From the NCBI RefSeq assembly GCF_003116095.1, contig NZ_LGRA01000018.1:377430-441429 (forward strand): a stretch of 64,000 bases of DNA. The letters run 5' to 3'. Each line of letters opens with the position of its first letter. Within the stretch, counting starts at the first letter, position 1. A model generated the notes under the pieces. It was not told where the DNA came from, ran no database searches, and saw only the letters and a program-made list of their open reading frames with translations. The position numbers were made by a program, and so were the translations under genes. Below are positions 27,431-35,052 of this stretch, in pieces. This DNA is from Azospirillum sp. TSO35-2. Its GTDB lineage: Bacteria; Pseudomonadota; Alphaproteobacteria; Azospirillales; Azospirillaceae.

Positions 27431-27460
27431 TTGCAAAATTGATGATGATCGTCATATAAT
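27431..27460 (+). promoter_or_regulatory. Predicted promoter of the TetR gene with operator between -35 and -10
   Basis: TTGCAA at 27431-27436 and a consensus TATAAT at 27455-27460, 18 bp apart, form a strong sigma-70 promoter 58 bp before the TetR start. The near-perfect 14-bp palindrome ATGATGATCGTCAT (27442-27455, 6 of 7 base pairs symmetric) fills the spacer, the classic place for an autoregulating TetR repressor. The divergent efflux operon starts 196 bp from the palindrome and is probably controlled by the same site. Confidence 0.65.
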
Positions 27461-27518
27461 TTGCCGGTGTGTTTTTCAGGCGGGTGCCAGGCCGGCGCCT
27501 GGTGACCGGGGGTGCGGC

Positions 27519-28103
27519 ATGCGGGTGAGCAAGGAGCAGGCGGCGGAGAACCGGCGTCGGATCGTCGAGGTGGCGGGCGCGCTGTTCCGCGAGCGCGGCT
27601 TCAACGGCATCGGCGTCGCCGACCTGATGAAGGAGGCCGGCCTGACCCATGGCGGCTTCTACGGCCATTTCGCCTCCAAGGACGATCTGGCGGCGGAGGC
27701 CTGCGCCCAGGCGATGGCGGCGGCGGCGGAGCGCTGGGCCCGGACGGCGGAGACGTCGGGTGACGATGCGCTGTCGGCGCTGCTGGCCGGCTATCTGTCG
27801 CCGGTTCACCGCGACAACAGCGCCGCCGGCTGTCCGGTCGCGGCGCTCGGCGTCGATGCGGCGCGGCAGGGCGGGGTGGCGCGCGGCGCCTTCACCCGCG
27901 GCTTGCGGCCCTTCCTCGACGTGCTGGGCCGGATGGTGCCCGGCAAGTCGGCGGAGGCCAGGCGCAGGGCGGCGCTTGCCACCCTGTCGGGCATGGTCGG
28001 TGCCCTGGTTCTGGCGCGCGCCGTCGACGATCCCGCCCTGTCGGACGAGATCCTGGAGGCGGGCCGCAAGACCTTCGCCACGCCGGGGGACGGCGCCGCC
28101 TGA
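27519..28103 (+). CDS. TetR-family transcriptional regulator
   Basis: The 194-residue product has an N-terminal TetR helix-turn-helix at about 33-52 (VADLMKEAGLTHGGFYGHF) preceded by RRRIVEVAGALFRERGFNGIG. The C-terminal domain resembles the TetR_C_33-like group (AAGCPVAALGVDAARQ). The ATG at 27519 has GGGGGTGC upstream; the in-frame sequence before it is non-coding. It is divergent from the RND efflux operon and probably represses it and itself through the palindrome at 27442-27455. It ends 13 bp before the end of the convergent SfnB-like gene. Confidence 0.9.
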   Translation: MRVSKEQAAENRRRIVEVAGALFRERGFNGIGVADLMKEAGLTHGGFYGHFASKDDLAAEACAQAMAAAAERWARTAETSGDDALSALLAGYLSPVHRDNSAAGCPVAALGVDAARQGGVARGAFTRGLRPFLDVLGRMVPGKSAEARRRAALATLSGMVGALVLARAVDDPALSDEILEAGRKTFATPGDGAA

Positions 28104-28116
28104 CCGCCCGCCTGGA

Positions 28117-29328
28117 TCAACCCGGCTGCCGGGCCAGGGCGGCGCGGCCGGCGCCGGTCAGGATCATGTCGTTTTGCGGAGCGTGGACACGGGCGCACAG
28201 CACGTCGCGGTGATGGCGCTCCAGTGGGTTGTCGCGCGACAGGCCAGGGTTGCCGGTGACCTCCAGCGCCCGCGCCACCGCCTCGATGGCGTTGTTGGTG
28301 ACGGTGTACTTCACCAGCAGGCTGTCGCTGGCCGACGGCGTAACGCCGCCATCCACCGCGGTCGCCAGCGAGCGCAGAAGCACACGGTTGGTCAGCAACA
28401 GCGCCTCGATGCCGCCCAGCGCCTCCTGCAGGCGGGGGACGGTTGCCAGCGCCGCTCCCAATCCGGTCGGCTTGCGGGCGTGCAGGAAGCCGACCAGCCA
28501 GTCGCGCGCCGAACGGGCGATGCCGTCATAGACGCCGCTGAACAGGGTGGACATCCAGGCGGTGGCGACCGCATCGGGCGCCGTCCAGCCGGCGGGCGGG
28601 CGAAGCTCGCCGGCATGGTCGTCGGGAACGAAGACGTCGGTGAAGGTCACCTCGTGGCTGCCGCTGGCCCGCATGCCGATGTGGTTCCAGGTCTCGCGCA
28701 CCGCGATGCCTTGCTCCGCGAGCCCGGCGCCGCGCGGGACCACCCAGGTGCCGACCCGCGGCTCGTCGTCGTCGGTGCGGGCCCAGACGCCGAGCCAGGA
28801 CAGTGCCGGGATGCCGGTGGAGTAGATCTTGGTGCCGGAGATCCGCCAGCCGCCCGGCACCTTGCGCGCCACGGTGGCCGGCAGGCCGCCGCGGTGGGGG
28901 GTGCCCATGTCCGGCTCCACCCGCAGGACGTTGATCAGGGCACCGTCGGTCGCGGCGCTGCGGGCGATGCGCTCGCGCAAGGCCTCCGGCCAGGCGGGGC
29001 CGCGCCAGAGCTGGCTGTGGATGACGTAGTGCAGCACCAGCACCAGCGCGGTGGAGGGCTCCCCGCGCGCGACCCCGCCCACCACCGCCAGCGCGTCCCT
29101 CAGGCCACCGCCCGTGCCGCCGGCCGGCTCCGGCGTGACCAGCGCCAGCAGCCCGGCCGCCCGCAGCCGTTCGACATTCTCGAAGGGGAAGCTGGCGGCG
29201 GCGTCATGCTCGGCGGCGCGCAGGGCGAATTCCGTCGCGAGGGCGGCGATCAGCGCTTCGTCCACCATCGGGGCGAAGCCGGCGTTGGCGAAGGAGGCGG
29301 CCGGAAAGGGCAGGTCGTCGAAGGGCAT
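28117..29328 (-). CDS. Acyl-CoA dehydrogenase-fold flavin oxidoreductase, SfnB/DszC-like
   Basis: The 403-residue product has the acyl-CoA dehydrogenase layout: N-terminal helices (ERLRAAGLLALVTPEPAGGTGG), the middle beta domain with GWRISGTKIYSTGIPALSWLGVWA, ETWNHIGMRASGSHEVTFTDVFVP, and a C-terminal helical domain. Genes of this type in sulfur-scavenging operons encode SfnB or DszC-like FMN-dependent monooxygenases acting on organosulfur compounds rather than fatty acyl-CoA. It follows a sulfonate-type binding protein and an SsuD-like monooxygenase on the same strand, which supports that role. The exact substrate is unknown. Confidence 0.8.
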   Translation of the reverse strand: MPFDDLPFPAASFANAGFAPMVDEALIAALATEFALRAAEHDAAASFPFENVERLRAAGLLALVTPEPAGGTGGGLRDALAVVGGVARGEPSTALVLVLHYVIHSQLWRGPAWPEALRERIARSAATDGALINVLRVEPDMGTPHRGGLPATVARKVPGGWRISGTKIYSTGIPALSWLGVWARTDDDEPRVGTWVVPRGAGLAEQGIAVRETWNHIGMRASGSHEVTFTDVFVPDDHAGELRPPAGWTAPDAVATAWMSTLFSGVYDGIARSARDWLVGFLHARKPTGLGAALATVPRLQEALGGIEALLLTNRVLLRSLATAVDGGVTPSASDSLLVKYTVTNNAIEAVARALEVTGNPGLSRDNPLERHHRDVLCARVHAPQNDMILTGAGRAALARQPG

Positions 29329-29371
29329 GGCTGGCGGGTCCGCTGCGGGGGAAGAGGATCAGGCGACGGGA

Positions 29372-30364
29372 TCAGGCGAGATCGACGGTGATGCGGCCGG
29401 CGAAGCGCTGGCTGTCGGTCGATCGCTTGATCACCGACACGCTCTTCAGCTCGTCGGTGTAGAGCGCCAGTTGCTGGCGCAGCTCGTCGCCGATGGGGGT
29501 GACGTTGTGGGTGTGGCTGCGCAGCATCGCCTCCAGCTCCTCCACCGGGAATTTCGGGGCGTAGGGAGCGTAGGCCACGGCGGCGGCCCGCGGGTCGGCG
29601 TAGGCCGCGTGCTGGGCCTCGATCAGCGCGGCGGTCAGCGCCCTGGCCGCCGGCCGGTTGTCGCGCAGCAGGCTGCCGCGCACGCCGACCAAGCAGCAGG
29701 TGCGGGTCGCGAACTCGCCGCAGACGTTGTTGGTGATCTCCACCAGCTGCGGGTCCTTGGTGTGGCGCCAGACCAGCGGATCGCCGTCGGCGATGGCGTG
29801 GATCTCACCCTTCTCCACCGCCAGCCCCAGCAGGTCGGCGGGATATTGGCGCCATTCGACGTCCTTGTTCGGGTCGATGCCGAACTTGGTCAGCACGATC
29901 GAGAAGAAGTTCTTCGACGGGCTGGCCATGTCGCTGACGCCGATGGTCTTGCCGGGCAGGTCCAGCAGGGTCTTCACCCCGGCCGCCTTCGCCCCGATCA
30001 GCCGCATGCAGCCGCCATGCAGCCCGGCTGAAATCTTGACGTCGAAGCCCTGCTCCAGCGGCTTCAGCCAGCGCAACGCCATGCCGACGCCGGCATCGGC
30101 CTTGCCGGTGGCGATCGCCTCCAGCAACTGGTCGGTGGAGCCGGTGAAGTTGACCAGATCGACCTCCAGCCCGTGCTTCTTGAACAGGTCGAGCTGGAAG
30201 GCCAGCGGCACGGCGGAGAAGCAGACCGCACCGGCGTTCCAGGACAGGCGCAGCGGTTCCGCCGCCACCGCCCGGCGGCGCAGGACGAAGGGGGCGGCAA
30301 GCGTGACGGCACCGGCGGCGATCAGGCCGCGGCGGGAGAGGGAGACGGCGGGGGTGTCGGTCAT
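29372..30364 (-). CDS. ABC transporter substrate-binding protein, SsuA/NMT1-like
   Basis: The 330-residue product starts with a twin-arginine-like signal (SLSRRGLIAAGAVTLAAPFV). It then has the two-lobe pattern of nitrate/sulfonate/taurine-type binding proteins: FQLDLFKKHGLEVDLVNFTGSTDQ, LDLPGKTIGVSDMASPSKNFF and DPLVWRHTKDPQLVE. It should capture an organosulfur compound in the periplasm for the ABC importer encoded at 32356-34005. It lies 38 bp after the 32-residue ORF in the same minus-strand run. It differs clearly from the second intact binding protein at 35053-36042. Confidence 0.85.
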   Translation of the reverse strand: MTDTPAVSLSRRGLIAAGAVTLAAPFVLRRRAVAAEPLRLSWNAGAVCFSAVPLAFQLDLFKKHGLEVDLVNFTGSTDQLLEAIATGKADAGVGMALRWLKPLEQGFDVKISAGLHGGCMRLIGAKAAGVKTLLDLPGKTIGVSDMASPSKNFFSIVLTKFGIDPNKDVEWRQYPADLLGLAVEKGEIHAIADGDPLVWRHTKDPQLVEITNNVCGEFATRTCCLVGVRGSLLRDNRPAARALTAALIEAQHAAYADPRAAAVAYAPYAPKFPVEELEAMLRSHTHNVTPIGDELRQQLALYTDELKSVSVIKRSTDSQRFAGRITVDLA

Positions 30365-30402
30365 GGCGGGACGGCTTTCGCGAGCGGTGGGGACGGGGCG
30401 GG

Positions 30403-30501
30403 TCAGTCGAGCAGGTCGGGTTCGGCGGCGACGATCCATTCCCACAGCGGGTGGAGGTTGTAGGCGCCGCCCTGGTGGGTGCCGACCTGCGACCGGGTCA
30501 T
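30403..30501 (-). CDS. Putative 32-residue protein downstream of the LLM monooxygenase
   Basis: An ATG at 30501 lies 2 bp after the LLM gene stop codon and has GGAG 6 bp upstream (inside the end of the LLM gene). The frame runs 32 codons to a TGA. The product begins MTRSQVGTHQGGAYNLHPLW and ends with an acidic tail (EPDLLD). It has a balanced composition with Trp, His and Tyr, no signal peptide and no membrane segment. The tight spacing and good ribosome-binding site argue that it is translated. I know of no function; it may assist the neighbouring monooxygenase. Confidence 0.5.
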   Translation of the reverse strand: MTRSQVGTHQGGAYNLHPLWEWIVAAEPDLLD

Positions 30502-30503
30502 GC

Positions 30504-31616
30504 TCACTCCGCCGCGACGGACTGGGCGCGCTGGCGCTCGGCCACCAGTTGGCGGACGCGCGGCAGCAGGTCGCGGCCATAGGCGATGGCGTCGGGCAAC
30601 GGGTCGAAGCCGCGGATCAGGAAGGTGGTGACGCCAAGGTCGTAATAATCCAGCAGCGCGTCGGCGACCTGATCGGGCGTGCCGACCAGCGAGGTGGAGT
30701 TGCCCTTGGCCCCGGTCAGGCCGGCGATGGCGGTCCACAGCCGCTTGTCGTGGCGATGCCCCTGGTCGGCGATCGCCAGCAGGCGGCGGGCGCCTTCGTT
30801 GTTCGGCAGGTCGCCGCGGGTGAAGCCGGTCTTCTCCAGCAACGCCTTGGCCTTCTCATAGATGGCGTCGGCCTTGGCCCAGGCGGCGTCCTCGGTCTCG
30901 GCGAGGATCGGGCGCAATGACAGGCTGAAGGCCGGCTGCGGACGACCGGCCTTGGCGACGGCGGCGCGGACGCGGGCCAGCAGTTCGCGCACCTGGTCGT
31001 GCGTCTCGCCCCACACCGCGTAGGTGTCGGCGTGGCGCCCGGCGACCTCGACGGCGGCCTGGGAGGCGCCGGCGATCCACACCGGGATGCCCGACGGGTT
31101 GTAGGGCTTCACCTGCGAGAAGGCCTTCTCGACCTGATAGAAGCGGCCCTGGTAGTCGAACGGCGCCTCGCTGGTCCATTCGGCGCGGACGATGTCGAGG
31201 AACTCGGAGGTGCGGGCGTAGCGGTCGTCCTTGTCATCCACCGTGTTGCCGTCGCGGGCCAGCTCGCTGCGCTCGGCGCCGGTGATGACGTTGATGGCGA
31301 CGCGGCCGCGGCTCAACTGGTCCAGCGTCGCGAGCTGGCGGGCCAGGATGGTCGGCGCTTGGAAGCCGGGGCGGTGGGCGATCAGCACGCCCAGCCGGTC
31401 GGTGACGCTGGTGATGTGCTGGCTGACCTGCAGGCTGTCGGGTGCGTCGGCGTGGAAGGCCTGCAGCACCGAATCGAAGCCGCCCAGCTCGTGCGCCTTG
31501 GCGACCGTCTCGATGTAGTCGCGGTCGACCACCGGACCCTGGCGCGGGATGATCTCCGAGGCGTTGTGGTTGCCGACGAAGCCGACGAAGCGAAGCGGAT
31601 GAGTGGACGCGGTCAT
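30504..31616 (-). CDS. LLM-class flavin-dependent monooxygenase, SsuD (alkanesulfonate monooxygenase)-like
   Basis: The 370-residue product is a luciferase-like TIM-barrel enzyme of SsuD length. Recognisable blocks are GGFDSVLQAFHADAPDSLQV, TDRLGVLIAHRPGFQAPTIL, SRGRVAINVITGAERSELARDG, VEKAFSQVKPYNPSGIPVW and the C-terminal LVGTPDQVADALLDYYDLG. It should use reduced FMN and oxygen to release sulfite from a sulfonate, giving an aldehyde. GAAGGGACC lies upstream of the ATG at 31616. It lies between the decayed binding-protein gene and the 32-residue ORF in a sulfonate-utilisation run. No dedicated flavin reductase is adjacent; the nitroreductase at 53087 is a distant alternative. Confidence 0.87.
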   Translation of the reverse strand: MTASTHPLRFVGFVGNHNASEIIPRQGPVVDRDYIETVAKAHELGGFDSVLQAFHADAPDSLQVSQHITSVTDRLGVLIAHRPGFQAPTILARQLATLDQLSRGRVAINVITGAERSELARDGNTVDDKDDRYARTSEFLDIVRAEWTSEAPFDYQGRFYQVEKAFSQVKPYNPSGIPVWIAGASQAAVEVAGRHADTYAVWGETHDQVRELLARVRAAVAKAGRPQPAFSLSLRPILAETEDAAWAKADAIYEKAKALLEKTGFTRGDLPNNEGARRLLAIADQGHRHDKRLWTAIAGLTGAKGNSTSLVGTPDQVADALLDYYDLGVTTFLIRGFDPLPDAIAYGRDLLPRVRQLVAERQRAQSVAAE

Positions 31617-31684
31617 GGCGGTGGTCCCTTCTTGGGCGTGGCGAGAGAGGATTTGGGAAAGGGCTTTTTTCGGGGCCGTGCCGC

Positions 31685-32327
31685 TCAGCTGAGCGGACGC
31701 GACAGGATGTCGGTGAAGCGGCGGTCGAAGGCCGGGGCGATGTCGATGCGCTTCGGCGGCACACCCAGCTGGTGGAAGGTGTCGGCGACGTTCTGGGTCG
31801 AGGCGACGTCGGCGTCGGTGATCGGTGCCAGGTCGCGCTGGCGGGAATTCTTGCGCAGGATCTCCAGGTCGACCTCGACCGGCACGCCGATGGCGGCCGA
31901 TTTGCCCGGATCGGCCAGCGCGTCGGGCGCGGCCAGATACAGGTGGTTGCCCGACAAATAGCCGTTGGAGGTGACGAGGACCCGCGCCCCCCTTCCTGAT
32001 GGCGAAAGGCACCGAATAGCCGTGGATCGCCCAGGCATCGAGCGCGCCCTGGTCAAAGGCGGCCTGTCCCTCCGACGGGGTCAGGCCGACCGGCTGGATG
32101 TCGGTGAAGCGCAAACCAGCCTCGCCCAGCATCCTGGCGAGGTAGTATTGCGTGGTGGCGCGGACATAGCCGACGGGCTTGCCCTTCAGGTCGGCGACCG
32201 ACTGGATCGGGCTTCCCGGCGGCACCAGCACCACCTGCCAGTTCACGTCGTCCTTGATCACGGCGACGACGGACAGGCGGGCACCGATGCCGGCAACGAA
32301 GGAAAGGCGGGCGGTGTCGATGGTCAT
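31685..32327 (-). pseudogene. Decayed ABC transporter substrate-binding protein (SsuA-like), truncated and frameshifted
   Basis: From an ATG at 32327 the frame encodes SVVAVIKDDVNWQVVLVPPG, SVADLKGKPVGYVRATTQ and DQGALDAWAIHGYSVPFAIRKG, clear SsuA-family blocks. The frame then changes at a run of six C (31987-31992) and continues as RVLVTSNGYLSGNHLYLA to a stop at 31685. Removing one base from that run restores one frame. Compared with the intact paralogue at 35053, about 107 N-terminal residues, including the signal peptide and most of lobe 1, are absent, and a further 30-40 residues seem lost before the GVPVEVDLE block. It lies where a binding-protein gene is expected, between the ATPase and LLM genes. 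Confidence 0.75.
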
Positions 32328-32355
32328 GGCTGGGGGCGTCCGTCGGCGGTGGGTT

Positions 32356-33186
32356 TCAGAGGCTCGGCGCGGCGGCGGCGCCGGCGGGCAGGCCATAGCC
32401 GCCGGGCTTCGCACTGTTGGTCCTGGCGTCGGCCCGCTGCGGCTCCCGGGTGGCGAGATGCTCCTCGTCGACGCCGAGTTCGGCCAGCAGGCGCGAGCGC
32501 AGCGCGATGAAGCCGGGGTCGCCGTGGCGGCGGGGACGGGCGAGCGGGATCGGGATGTCGGCGGCGATCGTGCCGTTCGCCATCACCACGGCGCGGTCGG
32601 CCAGCAGCAGCGCCTCGTCGACGTCGTGGGTCACCAGCAGCACGGCCGGGGCGTGGGCGCGCCACAGCGTTTCCACCAGCCCCTGCATGCGCAGCCGGGT
32701 CAGCGCGTCGAGCGCGGCGAACGGCTCGTCCAGCAGCAGCAGGCGCGGTTCCCGCACCAGGGCGCGCGCCAGCGCCGCCCGTTGCGCCTCGCCGCCCGAC
32801 AGGGTCAGCGGCCAGGCGCGGGCGCGGTGGGACAGCCCGACCTCCGCCAGGGCGGCGAGGCCGCGCGCCTCGGCATCGGGATGGCGTAGGCCCAGCGTGA
32901 CGTTGCGTAGCACCCGCATCCAGGGGACCAGCCGCGGTTCCTGGAACACCACGGCGCGGGCGTCGGGCAGTCGGACCGTGCCCTCCGGCGCCGGATCCAG
33001 CTTGGCCAGCGTGCGCAGCAGCGTGGACTTGCCACAGCCGGACCGGCCGAGCAGGGCGGTGAAGGACCCCGGCTGGAGGTCGAGCGACAGGCCGTCCAGC
33101 ACATTGCCGTTGCCGAAGTTGCGGACGAGGCCGCGCACCGTCACGACCGGCGCAGAAGCGGGAACTCGGGGAAGGGCGTGGCTCAT
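32356..33186 (-). CDS. ABC transporter ATP-binding protein, SsuB-like
   Basis: The 276-residue product has all ABC motifs: Walker A GRSGCGKST at 47-55, Q-loop FQEPRL near 81, signature LSGGE at 129-133, Walker B LLLLDEP at 149-155 and the switch histidine in VTHDVDEAL. The order and length match the SsuB/TauB/NrtD group that powers sulfonate, taurine or nitrate uptake. It starts 7 bp after the permease stop codon and is clearly cotranscribed. A C-terminal tail of about 35 residues (Ala/Gly-rich) is longer than usual. Confidence 0.9.
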   Translation of the reverse strand: MSHALPRVPASAPVVTVRGLVRNFGNGNVLDGLSLDLQPGSFTALLGRSGCGKSTLLRTLAKLDPAPEGTVRLPDARAVVFQEPRLVPWMRVLRNVTLGLRHPDAEARGLAALAEVGLSHRARAWPLTLSGGEAQRAALARALVREPRLLLLDEPFAALDALTRLRMQGLVETLWRAHAPAVLLVTHDVDEALLLADRAVVMANGTIAADIPIPLARPRRHGDPGFIALRSRLLAELGVDEEHLATREPQRADARTNSAKPGGYGLPAGAAAAPSL

Positions 33187-33192
33187 CGCGGG

Positions 33193-34005
33193 TCACTCCT
33201 TGATGAAGGCCGGTCGCCAGATCAGCGCCGAGCGTTCGACGACGCGGACGATCAGGTCGGCGAGCAGGCCGAGGATGGCGTAGACGATCAGGGCGACGAT
33301 GATCACGTCGGTGCGCAGGAACTCCCGCGCCGTCATCGCCAGATAGCCGATGCCGCTGGAGGCGTTGATCTGCTCCCCCACCACCAGGCTGAGCCACGCC
33401 ACGCCGAGCGCGTAGCGCAGGCCGGTCAGGAAGGCGGGCAGGGCACCCGGCAGGATGACCTGGGCGATCAGCTCCCACCGGGTCAGGCCGAGGGTGGAGA
33501 CGGCCTCCACCACCTTGGCGTCGACGGTGCGGATGCCGGCGAACAGGTTCAGGTAGATCGGAAAGGCGGTGCCGAGCGCCACCAGGGCGATCTTCGGCGT
33601 CTCGCCGATGCCGAACCACAGGATGAACAGCGGCACCAGCGCCAGATGGGGCAGGGTGCGCAGCATCTGCAGCAGCGCGTCCAACGCATCCTCACCCCGT
33701 CGCGACAGGCCGGCGATCAGGGCGCAGAGGGTGCCGGCCGACACGCCGATGGCCAGCCCGGCGCTGACCCGCCCGAGCGACACCAGCAGATGCACCGCCA
33801 GCTCGCCGCTGGCCGTCAGCTCCCAGAAGGCGACCAGGACCTGACTGGGCGACGGAATGGAACGGGTGGAGATCCAGCCCAGTCCGACGCTGGCCTGCCA
33901 CAGAACCAGCAGCGCCAGCGGCACCGCGCAGCGGCGCAGGCCTGCCGCGAGCCGGATTGGGCGGGATCGCCGTCCCGGTGTCGTGGTCGCGGTGGTTGCC
34001 GTCAT
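33193..34005 (-). CDS. ABC transporter permease, SsuC-like
   Basis: The 270-residue product has six membrane segments and the binding-protein-dependent permease loop (EAVSTLGLTRWELIAQVILPGALPAFLTGL), as in SsuC/TauC. The ATG at 34005 has GGGGGAAA directly upstream; a longer in-frame start at 34050 is weaker. It is the first gene of the permease-ATPase pair and has a palindromic CCTATT-N5-AATAGG site 49 bp upstream. Confidence 0.9.
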   Translation of the reverse strand: MTATTATTTPGRRSRPIRLAAGLRRCAVPLALLVLWQASVGLGWISTRSIPSPSQVLVAFWELTASGELAVHLLVSLGRVSAGLAIGVSAGTLCALIAGLSRRGEDALDALLQMLRTLPHLALVPLFILWFGIGETPKIALVALGTAFPIYLNLFAGIRTVDAKVVEAVSTLGLTRWELIAQVILPGALPAFLTGLRYALGVAWLSLVVGEQINASSGIGYLAMTAREFLRTDVIIVALIVYAILGLLADLIVRVVERSALIWRPAFIKE

Positions 34006-34053
34006 GTTTCCCCCGAAGCCGTTCGACGTGGTGGCTGTGGAAGAAAGCATATC

Positions 34054-34070
34054 CCTATTGCGAGAATAGG
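34054..34070. promoter_or_regulatory. Inverted repeat CCTATT-N5-AATAGG upstream of the SsuC-like permease gene (copy 1)
   Basis: CCTATTGCGAGAATAGG is a perfect dyad with 6-bp arms in an AT-rich gap between the LysR gene end and the permease start. Its T-N11-A spacing fits a LysR-type site. Two similar sites lie upstream of other sulfur-related operons (36195-36218 and 54052-54075). Confidence 0.6.
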
Positions 34071-34107
34071 AAAAACAAAAAACACAACAAGGAATGTTGA
34101 GAAAAAC

Positions 34108-35031
34108 TTAAGTAACTATTTCATTCTGTAGTTTATGAGGTTGGCCGTTGGCGAGCATGGCGTCGAGGGAGTCGGTCAGGATCCCGCACAGGCGGTCCAC
34201 CGCCGGGCTGGCCGCCGACGGCGCGCGGTGCAGTTCCAGCGGAACGGCGCCCAGTTCCGGCAGGCTGCAGCCGGGCCCCAGGATCGCCAGCGTGTCCGGC
34301 AGCCCCAACGGCGTGCGGACCGTGACGCCCAGCCCGGCCTCCACCGCCGCCCACAGGCCGGACAGGCTGGGACTGGTGAAGGTGATGCGCCAGGATCGCC
34401 CGCCGCCGTCGAGCCGGTCGATGCCGTGCTGGCGGAACATGCAGGGCGCGTCGAGCAGGGCAAGCGGCAAGGGGGTGTCCGGATCGGCGCGGAAGCCCTC
34501 CGGCGCGACCCAGGCCACCGGCAGATGGGCCAGCGTCGCCGCACCGCTGGCGGTCGCGGTCAGGCCGATCTCGCCGAAGGCCAGCGCCAGATCGAGCGCC
34601 CCCTGCGCCACCCGGTCGCGCAGTTCGCGTCCGCGGCCGACCTGGGCCACGACATGGATGCGTGGGTGGGCGCGGTGGAAGGAGCCGAGCACGGCCGGCA
34701 GCCAGCGTTCCGCCAGATCCTGCGGGAAGCCGACCCGCACGGTGCCGTCCATCGCCCGGCCGCGCGCCGCCGACAGCGCCTCGTCGTTCAGGGCGACGAT
34801 GCGGCGGGCGTAGCCCAGCAGCAGGTCGCCGGCATCGGTCAACGCCACGGTGCGGCCGGCCTTGCGGAACAGCGGCTGGCCGACCTGCTCCTCCAGCTTC
34901 TTCATCTGCAGGCTGATCGCCGACTGGGTCCGCCCCAGCCGCTCGGCGGCGCGGGCGAAGCCGCCATGCTCCATGGCGATCACCAGCGCCCGCAGCACGT
35001 CCATGTCGAGGTTGGTGGGAAGCATCGCCAT
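34108..35031 (-). CDS. LysR-family transcriptional regulator of the sulfonate region
   Basis: The 307-residue product has the LysR winged helix at residues 9-70 (MDVLRALVIAMEHGGFARAA, then RTQSAISLQMKKLEEQVGQP) and an effector domain from about residue 97 (GTVRVGFPQDLAERWLP). It begins 21 bp after the stop codon of the sulfonate-type binding protein and lies upstream of the SsuC/SsuB genes, so it most likely controls this cluster. It is a good candidate to bind the CCTAT-N6/7-ATAGG repeats. Its ribosome-binding site is weak, suggesting low or coupled translation. Confidence 0.88.
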   Translation of the reverse strand: MAMLPTNLDMDVLRALVIAMEHGGFARAAERLGRTQSAISLQMKKLEEQVGQPLFRKAGRTVALTDAGDLLLGYARRIVALNDEALSAARGRAMDGTVRVGFPQDLAERWLPAVLGSFHRAHPRIHVVAQVGRGRELRDRVAQGALDLALAFGEIGLTATASGAATLAHLPVAWVAPEGFRADPDTPLPLALLDAPCMFRQHGIDRLDGGGRSWRITFTSPSLSGLWAAVEAGLGVTVRTPLGLPDTLAILGPGCSLPELGAVPLELHRAPSAASPAVDRLCGILTDSLDAMLANGQPHKLQNEIVT

Positions 35032-35052
35032 GCGCGCCGCGTCCCCGCGCCG

